A stretch of DNA of 64,000 nt from Rostratula benghalensis (taxonomy: Eukaryota > Chordata > Aves > Charadriiformes > Rostratulidae). Shown here one piece after another: positions 26,469-39,779 of this stretch. Each line of letters begins with the position of its first letter. Within the stretch, counting starts at the first letter, position 1. The position numbers and the translations under genes were made by a program. The DNA lies in the NCBI GenBank assembly GCA_013399305.1, contig VXAI01000039.1, positions 979,524 to 1,043,523 on the forward strand, written 5' to 3'. The notes below the pieces were generated by a model, which saw nothing but the letters and a program-made list of their open reading frames with translations, made no database searches and had not been told where the DNA came from.

Positions 26469-29400
26469 GATGAGGATGATAGCACTCATCTGTAAAATAG
26501 GGACTGGGGGAAAGAGAGGAGAAGCTCTCATTATCCTAAAACTAGGCCATATGAAACAAGAGCATCCAGAACATTAAGACATAGAAATAGAAAATTCAGG
26601 CAGCAGAACAGACATACCAGATTACAAAGCCTTGCACACATTCTTTCAGTAAGAGATTAAAGAAGTTAAGTAGTTGTGGCATCAGAACCAATGTACGTCC
26701 AAGGAGCGATACTTAAAAACAGGAGTAACTTGTTTCCTTTATGACAAAACACACTGGAACTCACATTAAATAATCTAGCACATTGAGGGATACATTTTAA
26801 GTCTTCAATTATCAGAGAAAGCTGAAGAAGTTAGAAGCAACTAAGACAAATTGAGAGAATGGGCAATAAAATGGGTAGACTAAAGGAATACTGGCAAATT
26901 AAAACAATGAAAACTGCATGCATAATATAAATCATCAGGAATTCTACTGCAATCTAAGCCACAAATTTAAGAATTCATAATTGCTTTACAGGCTCCCATA
27001 AAACACTTAGCTCTTCTGTAGTCAGAGAGGTAATAAAGAATAAGCTTAGTCTGAATAAAACCTGGAATAAAAAAAGTGTCATGAAAGCTATTAAATCATC
27101 ACTACAGAAGCCAACTGGATGTTATACCAGAACACAGTTCTCTGATCAAGATCTGCTATCTTGAAATAATAATGCAGTGCTGGAAAGTGGAAAGAAAATG
27201 GGTGGTTCAGGCAGTATCAAAGTGCATTCATTCTTACTAAAGTGAAACTTGGTACATAGACAGTCTAAAGAATTAGTACTGCTCTTCTTGAAGAGGAAAC
27301 ATAACAGAAGTGCACACAAGGTATGGCATGACATCTAGAGCAGGGAGAGGAGTTTTTTCCTCTTTCCTCCCAATGTAAAACCAAGGAAACGTGAAATGAA
27401 ACAGAAATGTGACCATGCCAGAACTAAGGCAGGCATTTCATTCCTGCCCTGCCAAGTAACCTCTGCACTTCCTTCAAAGAGGAAAGTGAAAATGAGACCA
27501 CACACTAAATGAGGATTATTTTTTTTAGAATTACATATTTACAAATATAACAAAGTAGTCACAATTATGATGTTCTCTAAAAACAGGAGACGAGATTTAT
27601 ATAGCCATCTAGTTAGACCTAGAAAGCCTCCTAAATGGTAGACTTTACATTAGGTCCTGCCACAAGTACATTTTGCCCACATCTTTCCAAAGACTAAGAG
27701 CAATGCCCCAGCAGTCCTGAAGAAAAGCTGATGTTCCTCAGTTTTTCTACAATGTAAAGGACCGCCATGGACTTCAAACCTAAAAGCATCATACAATACA
27801 CATACCAGTGAACAAGAGCTGATAGCTTGTTTCCTCTGGAGGTGGTCTTGGTAAAAATGAGGAAAGCAGACCTATTGGAACAGCTAAACAAGCAACTACC
27901 ACCAAAACATACAGCACAAATGAGTGCTGGAAAAGACCTTTTAGACCTCTTGCTTCAAAATGTATGCTAACAGCCTGTATCAAATAAGGTGAAAGTTTTC
28001 CTCAGGGCAAGGATATTCCTTAATTGCTGTGTTCCTTGCACTTTTCTCTAAGGCAGCAGAGTCCGGTATCGCCCTCAGAAAGGGTAACGACCCAGATGAA
28101 AGGGTGGCCAAAACCATCCTAGCAGCACATGCCCTCCTTACCCTTAAAATGTGTCTCCTTTTGCACTAACATTATACAGTTTCTTAAAGACAGAAGCCAC
28201 ACATTGTGCAAGTAATCCGATTTCAGAGTACACTGTATAAGAATCAATAAAAACAAAAGCAGAAAGTAGGAGAAGTTGGGTATCTCCAACAATGAAGTGC
28301 TCATGTCTATCCAGAACACCTTCAAAATCCTAAGAGTACCTAAATCACCACCAACCCAGAAGTATTTGAGGTGGTCAAGCTGTAGAGGTGCCCCAGTGAA
28401 ACTAAAACTAACCCAAACTAAGATTGTTTCTTCTCTTCCTGCATATTTTAAAATGGATGAATTGTACCTAGGACCTATTTTCCATTTTCTAAAGTTCAAT
28501 AAGCTTTTTGTAGTGAAGTATCAGATTTTCCCTTTTCTTGCAGGTAAATTATGCATAGATGGCAGTTCACTTAAAAAAAAAGTGCAAATATTTCAATAAA
28601 TGGACTATGCTTCCCACTTAAATTAAAAAGTTGACATGAGAAATAGATGAAAACATGAATCCTCATTAACACTTCTGGTAACCTCAGCCCAGCTGTACTT
28701 TCACTCATCAAGCTGTCCCTCACATCCAAAAAGCAGAAGTGAGAAATGCTCAATAGGACCTACACACTTGGTTTGTGAAAGACATATTTCCATAGAAAGT
28801 AGGAAGATCAGAGTCTCGTTTAACTTTGAAAATTTATTCTATTAACAGACAAGACACTATTTCGTACCCAAGAAATCTTCCCTTTAATCTGAAGATGCAG
28901 CAGTTTCCAAACTTTTTTCATGTTGACCTGTTTAAGGCAGTAACCCTTGAAAACAACCAAAACCAACATTACAAAACAGGGGCATGGAGCAGTCAAGAAC
29001 ATATTATGCAACCAGAGTGCCTTCAGCTCCTGCTAACAGCTATGGAAAACACTCAAGTACAAAGAACAACCATCACCGAGAAAGCATTTCAAATAGTAGA
29101 TATCACTTCCCCATATGGGGAAGTGCCAAAGAAGTGTCACCGTGTGAAGAATGAAAATAAATCGTTCACATAAATCATTAACAACATTGTTGGTTCTTCC
29201 TATACTGTACAGGAAAGATATAAAAGGATATTAATGTTTAAAGAGGCAATAAGCAGCGTAAGAGAATAATAAAGACTAATATGACTTGTAGCTCAAAAGC
29301 TCCCCCAAGGGCCCTGTTCTGGATGGGAGTCCCACAGTGCTAGGTATGGCAACAAAGACGAGTCCCCATCTCAGAAACTACACACCCCATAGGCATTTTA

Positions 29401-29708
29401 ACTGAAAGAAAATTAACTAGGATATTAATCCGATGCATGTAACAGCTCTGGTTTTTAGATACAGTATGATTTTGGAATCTATACTACCCACTTCAACCAA
29501 GAGGAAAAAGGGGATTACAATCTTCTTCCGACAACCTGATTCAGGAACATTAAGGAATGCTACGGAAGAAAAAGATAATTCACCCTCTAACTCTCAATCA
29601 TTAAGTGCTTGGCTCATAGACATGTTCCTTATCCTAAAGAAAGGAAAAAATATTGTTTTCTTTTTAAGGAGCAAAAAGCAGATTTCCCAATTATATAACC
29701 TTCCCCCC

Positions 29709-29730
29709 TTTTTTTTTTTTAAAAAAAAAA
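29709..29730. repeat. T12A10 palindromic run
   Basis: Twelve T are followed at once by ten A, a perfect dT-dA palindrome that can extrude a hairpin and is a likely site of length variation. Confidence 0.9.
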
Positions 29731-32503
29731 GCTGGAATTCTGGAATTTGGTGATGTATGTCTATAAAAGTCACTTTAATCCACAACAAATTTCCAAAGTC
29801 CACTTCCATCAAAATATTAGCCTTTCATTTGCATGATACATCCTCTATAGAACACTTTTTTTAGGAGAAAGTTGCAAGAAATCTGGAAGTCATCCCAGAA
29901 AGTACTGCATTGTATTTCCTCACTGAAATTCAGGAGAAAAAGATACTGTACTTTATTCTACGCTGGGAGACAGAAAAGAATAAATCATTGTGGATTCAGC
30001 ATTTGCTGCCAGAACACCAGAAATGCTTTTTACACAGCAGGAAAATCCTTTTTAAAAAAACATGTACAGAATTCTTTGTCAAATTGAAATGATTTAATCA
30101 ATTACCAACAAGCTTTCCATTCACTTTTGTTAAGTTGGAGGTCAAAGAGAGACTATAATCACAGTTCATTTGTAAAGTGATTAACATCAATGCATGAACT
30201 TATGCAAATACTTGGTCAAAAAAAAAAGTAGTAAGAGGAACCTTTATCTCCAACAATCAATACAGCAGCAATTACCAATTGTGCTTTCCACTATTAAAAG
30301 CTCTAAATATGAGCATATCTAAAATCCCAGCATTCAACATCACATACTGAAAATTAAGTTAATACATCCTACTCAACCTTAATCCAGTAATATCTTTAAG
30401 TCCTGATGCACCTAATTGCAAAGCATTTCTGTAGCTAAAGATTATCCCAAGCCAGATAGATTCTAAGAAATCCCCTAAGCCCCCTTCTTCAAGAGAGATG
30501 AAGGAAGACCCAACGGTAACAACATATGGAAAATGAATGAGAAAGTAGCAGCCTAACAGAGATACTAGAAAAGGAAGGCAGCGTCCAGAAAAATTAAGCT
30601 CTTATAGAAAGCTTCCATTTGAACTGCATCCAGTGTCAGCTTTTTCAGTTACAGTGACTCATACAGCAGCTCAAGGCTGAATCAAGCCCTGTTTATACAG
30701 CTTGGAGCTCAGGTGCACAGCACAGAGAGAGCCCAGCGTGGCCAAGAGCCACCTTGAGGACAAAACTGATAAAACCAAAAGCTGATTTCCTTGCTAGGAA
30801 GATTAAACACAAAAATGTATGTCTTTTTACAAAAAACAAAACACCTGCAAGCAGCAGAAGTGGCTCTGTGCATGTGCATTCATACGTACAACCTGGCAAA
30901 AACATCCATGGGTTGCAGCAGCTTGCAGTCGCTGGATGCCAGTATGCAAAGCATTAGGGGTGAGGCCAGGGACACAGGGTGCTTGCTGCCCTCGACAGGA
31001 AATTCAAGGCTGCTTCTAACCCACCTCCACTTGTTTGCTGTGACACACTGCTCTCTCCACTGCCTAAAGCACAATGTGGTCATCTAGTGCACAGAGAACA
31101 CAGTGGAGCAAATGCAAAGTCACCATCACAGACCTTTTTAAGTCTTTTACCATCCTCTGAAGTTGATTTTTGAGCATAGCCTGAAGAGCAGGTCAGAGCC
31201 TGGAACCCCCCAACATGTACAAATCCCAGATTCCCTGCAAAAAAATGCCTAATATCCACTAACACCTTTGCAATTCCTTGACTCCCTGGTGCCCTTTCCA
31301 TCCTCAGCAACTGCACCCATTAACAGTCAAAAGTCAGATTAACCTGCTTAGCACAGCTGGCATTAGAGTTAACACTGTAGGAACGTGTTTAAATTTGACA
31401 CTGAGTAATTAAACTAAATCATATGTATTTAAAGCACATTGTTCCAAAGGCACTCTCAAATCACTGCAGAGCTGTAGATAATTATGTATAGCAGTCAGCA
31501 CACTGGAAAAAGAAGATGAGGAAATGTTCCTGACAAAGTGAAGGGAACTGGTGTGCTCTGAACATAATCTGAAGAAATAATACAGGTGTTGCATAGCATG
31601 TAACCTATAAATTAAATTGTCAATAAAGAGAGGGAGAATAAGGGAAATAAAGGCGAAAGAAGAAAAATAGTTATTTCTTCAAATGAAGCTCAGCTGCTGA
31701 ATCCCTTTCTATAAATCTATTTGTATAGACTTCTAAATCCAAGATTACCTTGTTCTAAACATTATTTCGTAGATGTCGAAATCAGCACAGAGGACCGTGT
31801 ATTTCTTGATACCGATTTGACAGGTATTATATTTTACTTTTTATGCTTACTGGTATGCTACAACACTTAATTTAGAAAAAAAACTGAAGCTCTGTAAAAC
31901 AAAGTTATATCTAAGGAATATTTTCATGAAACATATTGCTTGGCAGCTAATAGCCCCTAAAAAGGAAAAGTATTGGTTGGTGAGAATTCTACCTAAAATG
32001 AGTAATGATGAAGAAGGAGGAAAGGGTAGCATGTGAATCTGCAGCAAAATATATTGTAATTATTGATCTCTGCAATTGGTAGCAGGACGTCTTTCAGATC
32101 ACAGGTACTTTTATAGTTATACAAACGTCCTTGCTTGCTCAACAGTGAAGGTCTTAATTGACCTAGGGGTTTTTTTCTGATTTTTTTTTTTTTTCAGGGA
32201 CTGGGGGCTCCTATTCAATCTGTATATTGGGTAGCAATTACAAAGAAAAAAACCCCACAGAAACAGTGAATAATAAATGATGTTATAACAGAAAATTACA
32301 GCATTAGCATAAGTAGAATAAGCAAACCTATAGCAGCACAGCATATTAATGACAGTTACATCAATACAAAATGTGGTAAAAGACAATTTTAAAATGCTCT
32401 TACACAACAGAAAATTGAAAAAGGCAGAAGGCTGTTATGATGCTGAACTTATACACACAAAATGAACTACAGGTAATGCTGCTGAGAGATGTATGCATCT
32501 TAC

Positions 32504-32599
32504 CCGTGAGTACAGCTTTTGCTGAAGGGTCTGCCAGATCCAGCGCAGATTTCCCATCAGTGTTCCGAATGTTTGGATCAGCTCCGTGCTGCAGCAGCA
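32504..32599 (-). CDS. TNKS: TNKS exon 3: end of an ankyrin repeat in cluster 1
   Basis: The exon is 96 nt long, phase 1 to phase 1, and codes for residues 241-272 ([20 protein letters not shown], then [12 protein letters not shown]) plus the first base of the next glycine. The acceptor is a good pyrimidine tract (ctgtttctgctttccctgcacag) ending at 32,600, and the first bases TG complete the valine codon started in exon 2. The donor is ACGG|GTAAGA at 32,504/32,503. It completes the ankyrin unit begun at the end of exon 2 and starts the longer connecting segment seen in tankyrases. The sequence [12 protein letters not shown] fits tankyrase-1; the recalled TNKS2 version differs at PN, K and S. 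Reading through the donor gives KMHTSLSS and a stop, which is intron. The next exon is outside the window or was not recognised. Confidence 0.96.
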
Positions 32600-32730
32600 C
32601 TGTGCAGGGAAAGCAGAAACAGTATCTTACCTCAGGGATACACAGATTATTTACTGTTAAGTGTCTCCTCGGCATGATGTAGGCATAAACACACATTGCA
32701 CAGTTTTCTTTATTTTTCCTTTGGGCTGGG

Positions 32731-32769
32731 TTTTTTTTTTTTTTCTTCTTGGTAATTTTTTTTTTTTTT
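32731..32769. repeat. Two poly-T runs about 130 bases upstream of exon 3 (in gene direction)
   Basis: T14 (32,731-32,744), a short spacer, then T14 (32,756-32,769). On the transcribed strand they are A-runs 130-170 nt before the exon 3 acceptor, too far to be its pyrimidine tract. Confidence 0.85.
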
Positions 32770-33315
32770 GGTTAAGCACTGCAGCAAAGAATCTTCTCTG
32801 GAGTAAGGCTAAGTTGGCAAGTTAAGATATAGTAAGATCACATGACTTTGCATGATAAACATGAACCCTGAATCTCTTGCAAGACTCAGTTTTGGGCTTC
32901 TCCTGACAGCTAGCTGGGAAGCCGTGCATTCACTGACTCATACTGGGGAGTCTGCTGTGGAACCTGCTCCTGCCTTTACTACCACCACTGCTGCTTGTTA
33001 CCACTCCTGTTCCTTTTCCTGCTGAACATCCCAAGTCACCGCCTCTGTAAATCAGTAATACTCCTGCCTTTCAGTGGCTGCTCACTTGCGCACAAAGTCT
33101 CAAGCACAGCATACCATATCACCCTCAAGAAGTGTAACAAATAGGGTAAAACGTGTAACCTGGTACCCTGCAGTCTAAACTATTATTCTCACTGCTATTT
33201 CTTTTCCCTACTAAGCCTTTTAACACAAAAAAAAAAAAAGTCAAGTGCATAGAAATACTCAGATGCAATATGCAACCATATAACTAGCATTGATACAGTG
33301 TGGAGAGCCTAGCCC

Positions 33316-33325
33316 CGCGGCCGCG
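33316..33325. other. Isolated CpG-dense palindrome (cgcggccgcg) with a NotI site
   Basis: A 10-bp perfect palindrome with four CpG lies inside about a kilobase of AT-rich intron 2. CpG is normally lost quickly in methylated intron DNA, so this is out of place, but it may be chance or an assembly or cloning remnant. Confidence 0.6.
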
Positions 33326-36300
33326 ACAATACAGTAAATAATAATCTAGAAAAGCTCATAAAAAATGAAAAAAACATTTCATCTATCAAGTCCTTTAGTC
33401 AGAAACAACGTAACAGCAATGCAATTCAGACCATCCCCTTCTCAAGATGAAGGCATTTCCTACAGAATTGGAAAAGGAAGACCACAGCAGCATTAGATGT
33501 CTGACAAAAAGGGTCCCAATTCCCCATTTCCCCAAATGTTGCACAAAACAAGCGACAGTTACACAATTACTTTCTTTGCACACAAGTCTGAGTAACAGGA
33601 CAGTATAAAAAGGTGCAGATACTTAATCTCAAGGAAACAAGTAATAAACAGCAGCAGACATTTATGGTTGCTCACATAAACATGTCTGTTGAGATACAGT
33701 TGGACTGAACAAGCCAAGACAAAGAAATATTTGCAACCACTCTTTGTAACTAAGGGTGCATAAACACTTCATACATAGCAGTCCCCAGGAAAAAACGTAA
33801 CCCAAAGCAGAGGAAAAGTAATTACCAATATTACATTGCATATATCACATATATATCAGCAAAAGCCTTTTCAGAAATAAACTTTTTTCTCAATTACAAA
33901 ATCTAACAGGTAGCACTGTTTTTATTCCAACCTCTTTTCTTATACAATCCTGACTTTAAATGCTTTTAACATTGCCAAATGTTGTCTATTTCATCTTACA
34001 GGATGCTATGCTACAGGCTTGCCCTAAGATGAACATTTGCAGAAGTTTGGTGCTTTGATCAAGTGACTTATTTTATGCTTTTGCCAAGAAGGTGCAATTG
34101 GCCCATGTTTTTGAAAGAAAGCTTCAAGTAGGCAGATTGGGCTTTTCCTAGGAGGTTTTTGTTTGGTGATATTTGGGGTTTTTCCCTATATGAAAGACAA
34201 AGACACCAAAATGGAAAAAAAAAAAAGTAATTAACCTAGCACATGCTCACCGAAGCTTGTTAAGATCTAGCACCCACGTTTCTGAGGATGCCATCTGTGC
34301 CACACATGCTGCCCACCCCCTTAGAACTCTTACTCACGGGTATGTTTTACTCTGAGCCAGCCTCACAAGCCAGTTGAGCACACTCCAGCAGGAGATAGCA
34401 AACAGGACTTTTTTGCAGATTTTTTTTTTTCTTTAAACATCATAGGCAGTACAGAAAGTGTGGAGAGACATTCAGTATGTCTTGTATCTGTTCTCCTGGA
34501 CCCTGCTAGTGATCCTATCTATAGTCCAAAGGAGAGGGAAGCCATTTGTCCTAAAAGCAAGGACACTAAAAGAGAGAACCAGCATCTATCAAGAGGATGC
34601 AGGCAGTACAAAGTGAGGAAATGGCTGGATGAAAAGACAATGAAGGATTCACATGGCAAAAAGCCTGAGACAAAACGCCAGGGGAGAGAACCAAACAAGA
34701 ACACGTTGAAGGGAGAACAGATAAGAGCCGAGATAAGAAGTCCAGGAAGAAAGACCAGGAGAGAAGAACATCTGGGATTTGACCAGAGTTTAGAGGTTTG
34801 GACTAGCATGCAAAGCCAAGCTGAGGCAGGTTAGGGTAGAAGAAAGAAGACCTTGGAAACTGAGAGGTAACAGGTGTGGAGTCAAAGGGATCAGCAACTG
34901 CCTGAGTCTTAATTCTTCAGTCCTGTGCAAACTAACCAAAAGCACTCCCCTGCTACCTCTGCTGGCACACATAGAAGATGAAAATACTGTAACCTTCCAG
35001 CTCCTCCCCTGGCTAAAATGCCAAAGGATTATGCAGTGTATCTAACCTCTTCAGTCACACTAATGAACCGTGAACGGTTCTGGCATGGCTTACAACCTAG
35101 AATTTGTATCAGATTTTGACATTTTTTTAAAAAAGCTGAGGAAAATACATTAAAAATACACCAATGGTGCTTAGGGTGGTTGCCTGCAAAAACCTTGAAT
35201 TAGTGACCTGAATTGAATCCCACTCCTGTGGAACGTGGACTTGAAGTGGCCAAACTAGGTTCAGGAAAAGCACCTGTCAGAACTCAATTGCTGTAACCAT
35301 ATGCCTTACCCTTGTCTCTGCAATTGCTCATTCTACTTCACAGAACCCTTCCAGCCTCTCCAAAAGCCAATGGTATGGTCCTGCAGAAACCTCTCTTATT
35401 CAGTCCTACAGACAGATCTAGCCGGTAAAATGAGTGCAGTAGCATCTTGGGATAAGAAAGCAATCACATAAATAAAGGCTGTATTAAGAGTGGAGATGAT
35501 TAAAGGAACGAAATTCAGGTCACAAAGACATTCTTCTATTTCCTTTATTGACTATTTGATTTTATCCTCTCTGCTTTTTTTTTTTACTGCATAATCTCAC
35601 AAAAAGATATCCAAGTGAGCAATGTTGTCGTCAACATGAATTAACAAAAGAAATCCAGTATTTGATGTTTAGCCTATTGGTGTAACACAGTTGTACTTTT
35701 ATACTTGGCAAACCACAGGTAGCTTCTAATTGAATGTTCTCTTGCTTGTTCAAAACCTTTAACACTTTAGCCCAATGAAAATCTCTCCTAACCACAGGGT
35801 ATTTGAGATCTAGACACAATGTGCCTCCCTAAATTTTTTTTTCAATGCACCAGGGATGTGTAAAAACGTTGAGATAGATCTGTTTGAGAAAAACATTCCC
35901 CTTATAATGAAAAACAACAGAACAAGCCATTCTAGCTAACTGTAGCTATTTTGGATTTCAAACGCTGCACAGCGGATGGTTTGAATAGTCTGAAAAAGGA
36001 AACGTGGCAACAGTTTCCATCGGGAGACTGCTGTTAACCAGCAAGCATAAGGATGGTGTGCAACAGACTCACTCCTGGAACCTTTTAATTAGCATATTTT
36101 GATATGCTAGTTTATTTCCCATCTGGACAGTGGGGACATCGAGGTGTACTGTTTTTCTGTACTGCAAGCAGAGTCCATAATAATCTAGCAGTACCATTAC
36201 CCAGATATCCCTGCCTTTCCTACAGACAGCATAAAGAAGTTTTTAATTGAATCTTTGTATTTTATGGGGACATAGTAGTCCTGTAAACTTAACTACAGAG

Positions 36301-37611
36301 CAAACATGGTCTGTGCTTGGTACAGAATTGTATTTTTATCCTCCGTGTGATACAACACAGAAGTTTCTGATCTTCACATACCATCTGAAATGCTTTATTT
36401 AATTACACTGCTATTATACCAGATCAGCAGAGAGATAAGAAATGCTACATTCTTCCCATCAAATAAAAAAAGTTATGGTATTGCACAGAGCATGAACTAC
36501 AACCACTAATCATTTCAGATTACTGCCAACTTGCTACAGTAGAATGAATCCTAAAATTAAACACTTGGCCCTCAGCCTCCTGGCATAGGTATTTTGAACT
36601 CTGAAGATAACCAACACCACCTTATTTGGCTGTCAAACTACAAACCCACCAAGAGCAAACATTTTTACTTTTGGCAGTTTCAGCCTTCACAATTTCACCA
36701 AAGTATGGCAAAACCTTCCCTGATAGCCATTCAGCAACAAGGGAGAAGCAAGGTTTATTAGAAGGAAAAAAGCAAAACACACAGGAGTTTGTCTACATCC
36801 AAACCATCACTTAGCCCTTCCTCTTTCATACTGTCTCAGTTACAAGTGCACCAAAAGAAAACATTCCTGATTGGTTTTTAATCCTATTCTGTTCTGATTG
36901 TATTTCTTTCAATTGGTTATTCCAATATTAGACACTATCAAAGATTGAATAATCCATTACAGTTTGTCCAGGCCAGACATCCACAGGCTTCCTGAGTATA
37001 CTTACAAGAATGCTGGTGGAAAAGTTCATACTTGTTTTCAAATTGGATGCTCATTAAGTACCAAAAAAAAGACATACACAAGCCTTTGACTGTTGACTGA
37101 AAAATGCAAAAACAACTGGCAGACCTTCTACAAGTATCTGTACTTAAAGCTGCCTACTGTTTTTGATTATATTTCCAGAGTCTTCAGTTCCTCACAGCTG
37201 TACCACTGCCTCCTCTCTTTCCACCAGCTTTTACCACTGTGTCCCACTGCTTTGCACTTGCAGTCCCTTCCAGCTACCCCAGCTTTAGTACGTATCCTTT
37301 CTTCCCCCTTTTCAACTTCACCTCCCAAAGGTCACCTCCAAAGGTCCTTTCCAAACCATATTACCATAGCTTTATCTACTTTCTCCCAAAGTATCAAGGT
37401 ACAAAGAACACAGCTGCAGAAAAAGCTCTCCTTTTGACTCACAACATAGACACTATCTTCCATCTCTCTTTAAAGTCGGCCAGTCTCTCACTAACCTCAG
37501 GTCGCAGGGACACATACATCTCAGTTCTAGTGCCATGCAGGGCATGCTTCCAAGTTGGAGTAGACAAGAAATATAATACACTCATTTCACTCTACGTTCT
37601 GAAAACATTTA

Positions 37612-37764
37612 GACAACAGCCATCCCTGGTAGTGTCCAAAGCCAGGTTAGATGGAGCTTTGAGTAGCCTGATCTGGTGGAGAGTATCCCCACCCATGGCA
37701 GGGATGGTGGAACCAGATTATCTTTATGGTCCCTTCCAACTCAAACCACTCCACGATTCTGTGA
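37612..37764 (+). mobile_element. CR1 LINE 3' fragment
   Basis: The plus-strand translation shows the CR1 C-terminal block SKARLDGALSSLI, and the DNA ends ggtcccttccaactcaaacc, then actccacgattctgtga, the standard CR1 tail. About 150 bp remain. The larger ORF across this region (37,239-37,931) is partly this fragment and otherwise chance. It is antisense to TNKS. Confidence 0.88.
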
Positions 37765-39011
37765 ACACACTGGAATCCAAACTATTAGTATTTTTTTCAG
37801 CCAATGCTAAATGCATTTTCTCCCAACTACTTCTATGCATCAATCAAACCACTAAGGTTTTGAACCTCTTCTCATGTTACAAGAACAACAATTTCTTGCT
37901 GAGAAATTACACTTCTGTGATTCAGATCTAATAAACCCATTCTGGCAAGTTACCAGATACATAAATCTTTATGCAAAATGATCCCATATAACTCAACTCA
38001 TAGCACCCCACTCTTAGCTTCATAAAGCTGAATATATGAAATAGAGCTAATAAAATTAACCCCCACAACTATATCACTGATCAACTTCCACCTCTGCAAG
38101 CAATCCCTGTCCTTGGCTGCGTGAAGGCTATATTATCCAGCCATTGAAATTACAAGGTGAAAACAGGAGAGGCAGTATCACTACAGAGGCTGCACACAGG
38201 TCTAAAGGTTTGAGGATCACTATTTAACCCGGTGGCATCTATGGCCTCAAATGCCACTACCAGCTCAGCTAAGAGGAGTTGGAAAAAGGAAAGGAGCAGG
38301 TCCTGTGCCATTGACTGCCCATGCATAGTGGAAGCCATCAAAGCTAAATCAAGAGGGGATTATGGACCAGAGGGGTTAAGCACACTGAAGTATTTAGTTG
38401 AGAGTGAGGGTAGGATAGAGGCAATAACCAGACATATCTTGGTAAGAAACTATAACCAGGCAGGGACAGAAGGATAGGGATACATCTGGTAGAAGAGACA
38501 CACAAACATGAAAGAGCATGCAGAAAAACAGGAAGGAAGAAGGGTGAGCAATTAAATCCTAAGGGACTTAGGGGGAAATACAGCAGAAGTCCCCATGGGT
38601 ATAGGTAGAACAACTAAAGAAGAGTTGCAGAAAAACAGATTTCCAGCAACAAAAGTGCCTGCTTCAGTTAATTGCTGAAGACTTGAAAGACCTGTGTTAC
38701 CACAGCTGCTATACAGGGCTTTATTGCTCAGATGGCAGGCTGGAGCATACTCTTCCGGGCTGAGAGCTGCCTTGTCTGAGGCAAAGGACCTCACTACACT
38801 GAGAAATTATGCCCAGCTAATTCTCAACACCCCTGGGAAAAATGGGCTGTGCAAGACAGTGCTTAGTTTGAATGGGAGAACAGAGCATTCAAACACTGAG
38901 TTGCAGGGGAATAAAGAACTTCTGTATCAGGATGGGACTAGACAACACTTCGAGGCAGAGAGCAGAAGATCATGCAGCCTTTAACATCCCTCACAATTAG
39001 AAAAAAAACCC

Positions 39012-39066
39012 CTATATATATATACATACATACACACACACACACATATATATATACACACATATA
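39012..39066. repeat. (TA)n(CA)n microsatellite
   Basis: Mixed TA, CATA and CA dinucleotide runs (tatatatata, catacatacacacacacaca, tatatatatacacacatata). A compound dinucleotide microsatellite in intron 2, likely polymorphic. Confidence 0.9.
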
Positions 39067-39779
39067 ATTGGAAGGACTGCAAAGAATCCCAAATCCACCC
39101 CCCTCCACTGCAAAACAGTACTATCACAGGCTCCAGTTTCACCTAGGCCAGACTGACAGAATCAACATCCCCAGCACTATGCTGCCCACCTTGCTTTGGG
39201 TGACTGCAACTATTTAGTCAGGCAGCAAGGCAGATGAGGAGAATGATCACTTGTCACTTGCCCAATTCATTTCATCATGCAACCACATGACATGCTCTGG
39301 CTGGCACAAGAAAGGACAGTACAGGGACATGTTATCAGTGACAGCAGTTGAAAAGGATCATTTTGTTGCTCTAGTTAAGATTATATTTAACATCACCAGC
39401 CAAAGTCCTGGTGAGTCAATGTTGGCTCCAAGCACTTCCCAACATTTTGCCTTCCCTACTCTCCTTGTTCAGGGCAAACCAGTTTCCCATTACTCCAGCC
39501 AATGGTTTTAGTCCCAATGAACTGCATGTTGGTTTTGTTCTTTGTTGGGATCAGACAGAGCAAGAGACAAATATGCTGACTGCAGTAGTATGAATTAGAT
39601 GGACAGAAGCTTACAAAAGCAACACTAGGGCCCACTATGCTGAAACCAAAAACTTGTAAAGGGAACAGTGCCCTTGAACAGCATAGGCAGAAATTAGACT
39701 TTTGACAGCAATAAAAAGCAGCAGAGGAAAGTGATGGAGTTTGGAGTAACAGAAAAGAGTCAGGGTTCTTCATGTATCA

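Larger units (their letters stand above)
1..32503 (-). other. TNKS: TNKS intron 3, partial (at least 32.5 kb)
   Basis: It begins at the exon 3 donor GTAAGA (32,503) and runs out of the left edge. It contains CR1 remains at 2,445-3,355, 12,880-13,022 and 16,647-16,690, LTR copies at 15,664-16,215 and 20,738-21,043, and a 32-bp perfect inverted repeat at 19,827-20,243. Stretches without any recognised feature, other than short A- or T-runs and microsatellites, are 1-2,440, 3,420-12,870, 13,830-15,660, 16,700-19,820, 21,050-32,500. No further tankyrase exon was recognised on the minus strand. Confidence 0.8.

Noticed and set aside
1..32503. Further TNKS exons in intron 3
   Set aside because: Scanned the minus strand by eye for the expected GEYKKDELLEAAR-like exon and ankyrin PLH motifs; none found. 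A spliced alignment would settle it.
34460..34834. Plus-strand ORF of 124 codons rich in Lys, Arg and Glu
   Set aside because: The composition follows from purine-rich DNA. No domain, no CpG promoter, and no partner exons seen.
37239..37931. Plus-strand ORF of 230 codons
   Set aside because: Part of it is the CR1 3' fragment at 37,612-37,764; the rest shows no motif, splice context or conserved-looking composition.
38229..38480. Plus-strand ORF of 81 codons, Ser/Lys-rich
   Set aside because: I considered a retroelement gag remnant but could match no motif; not supported.
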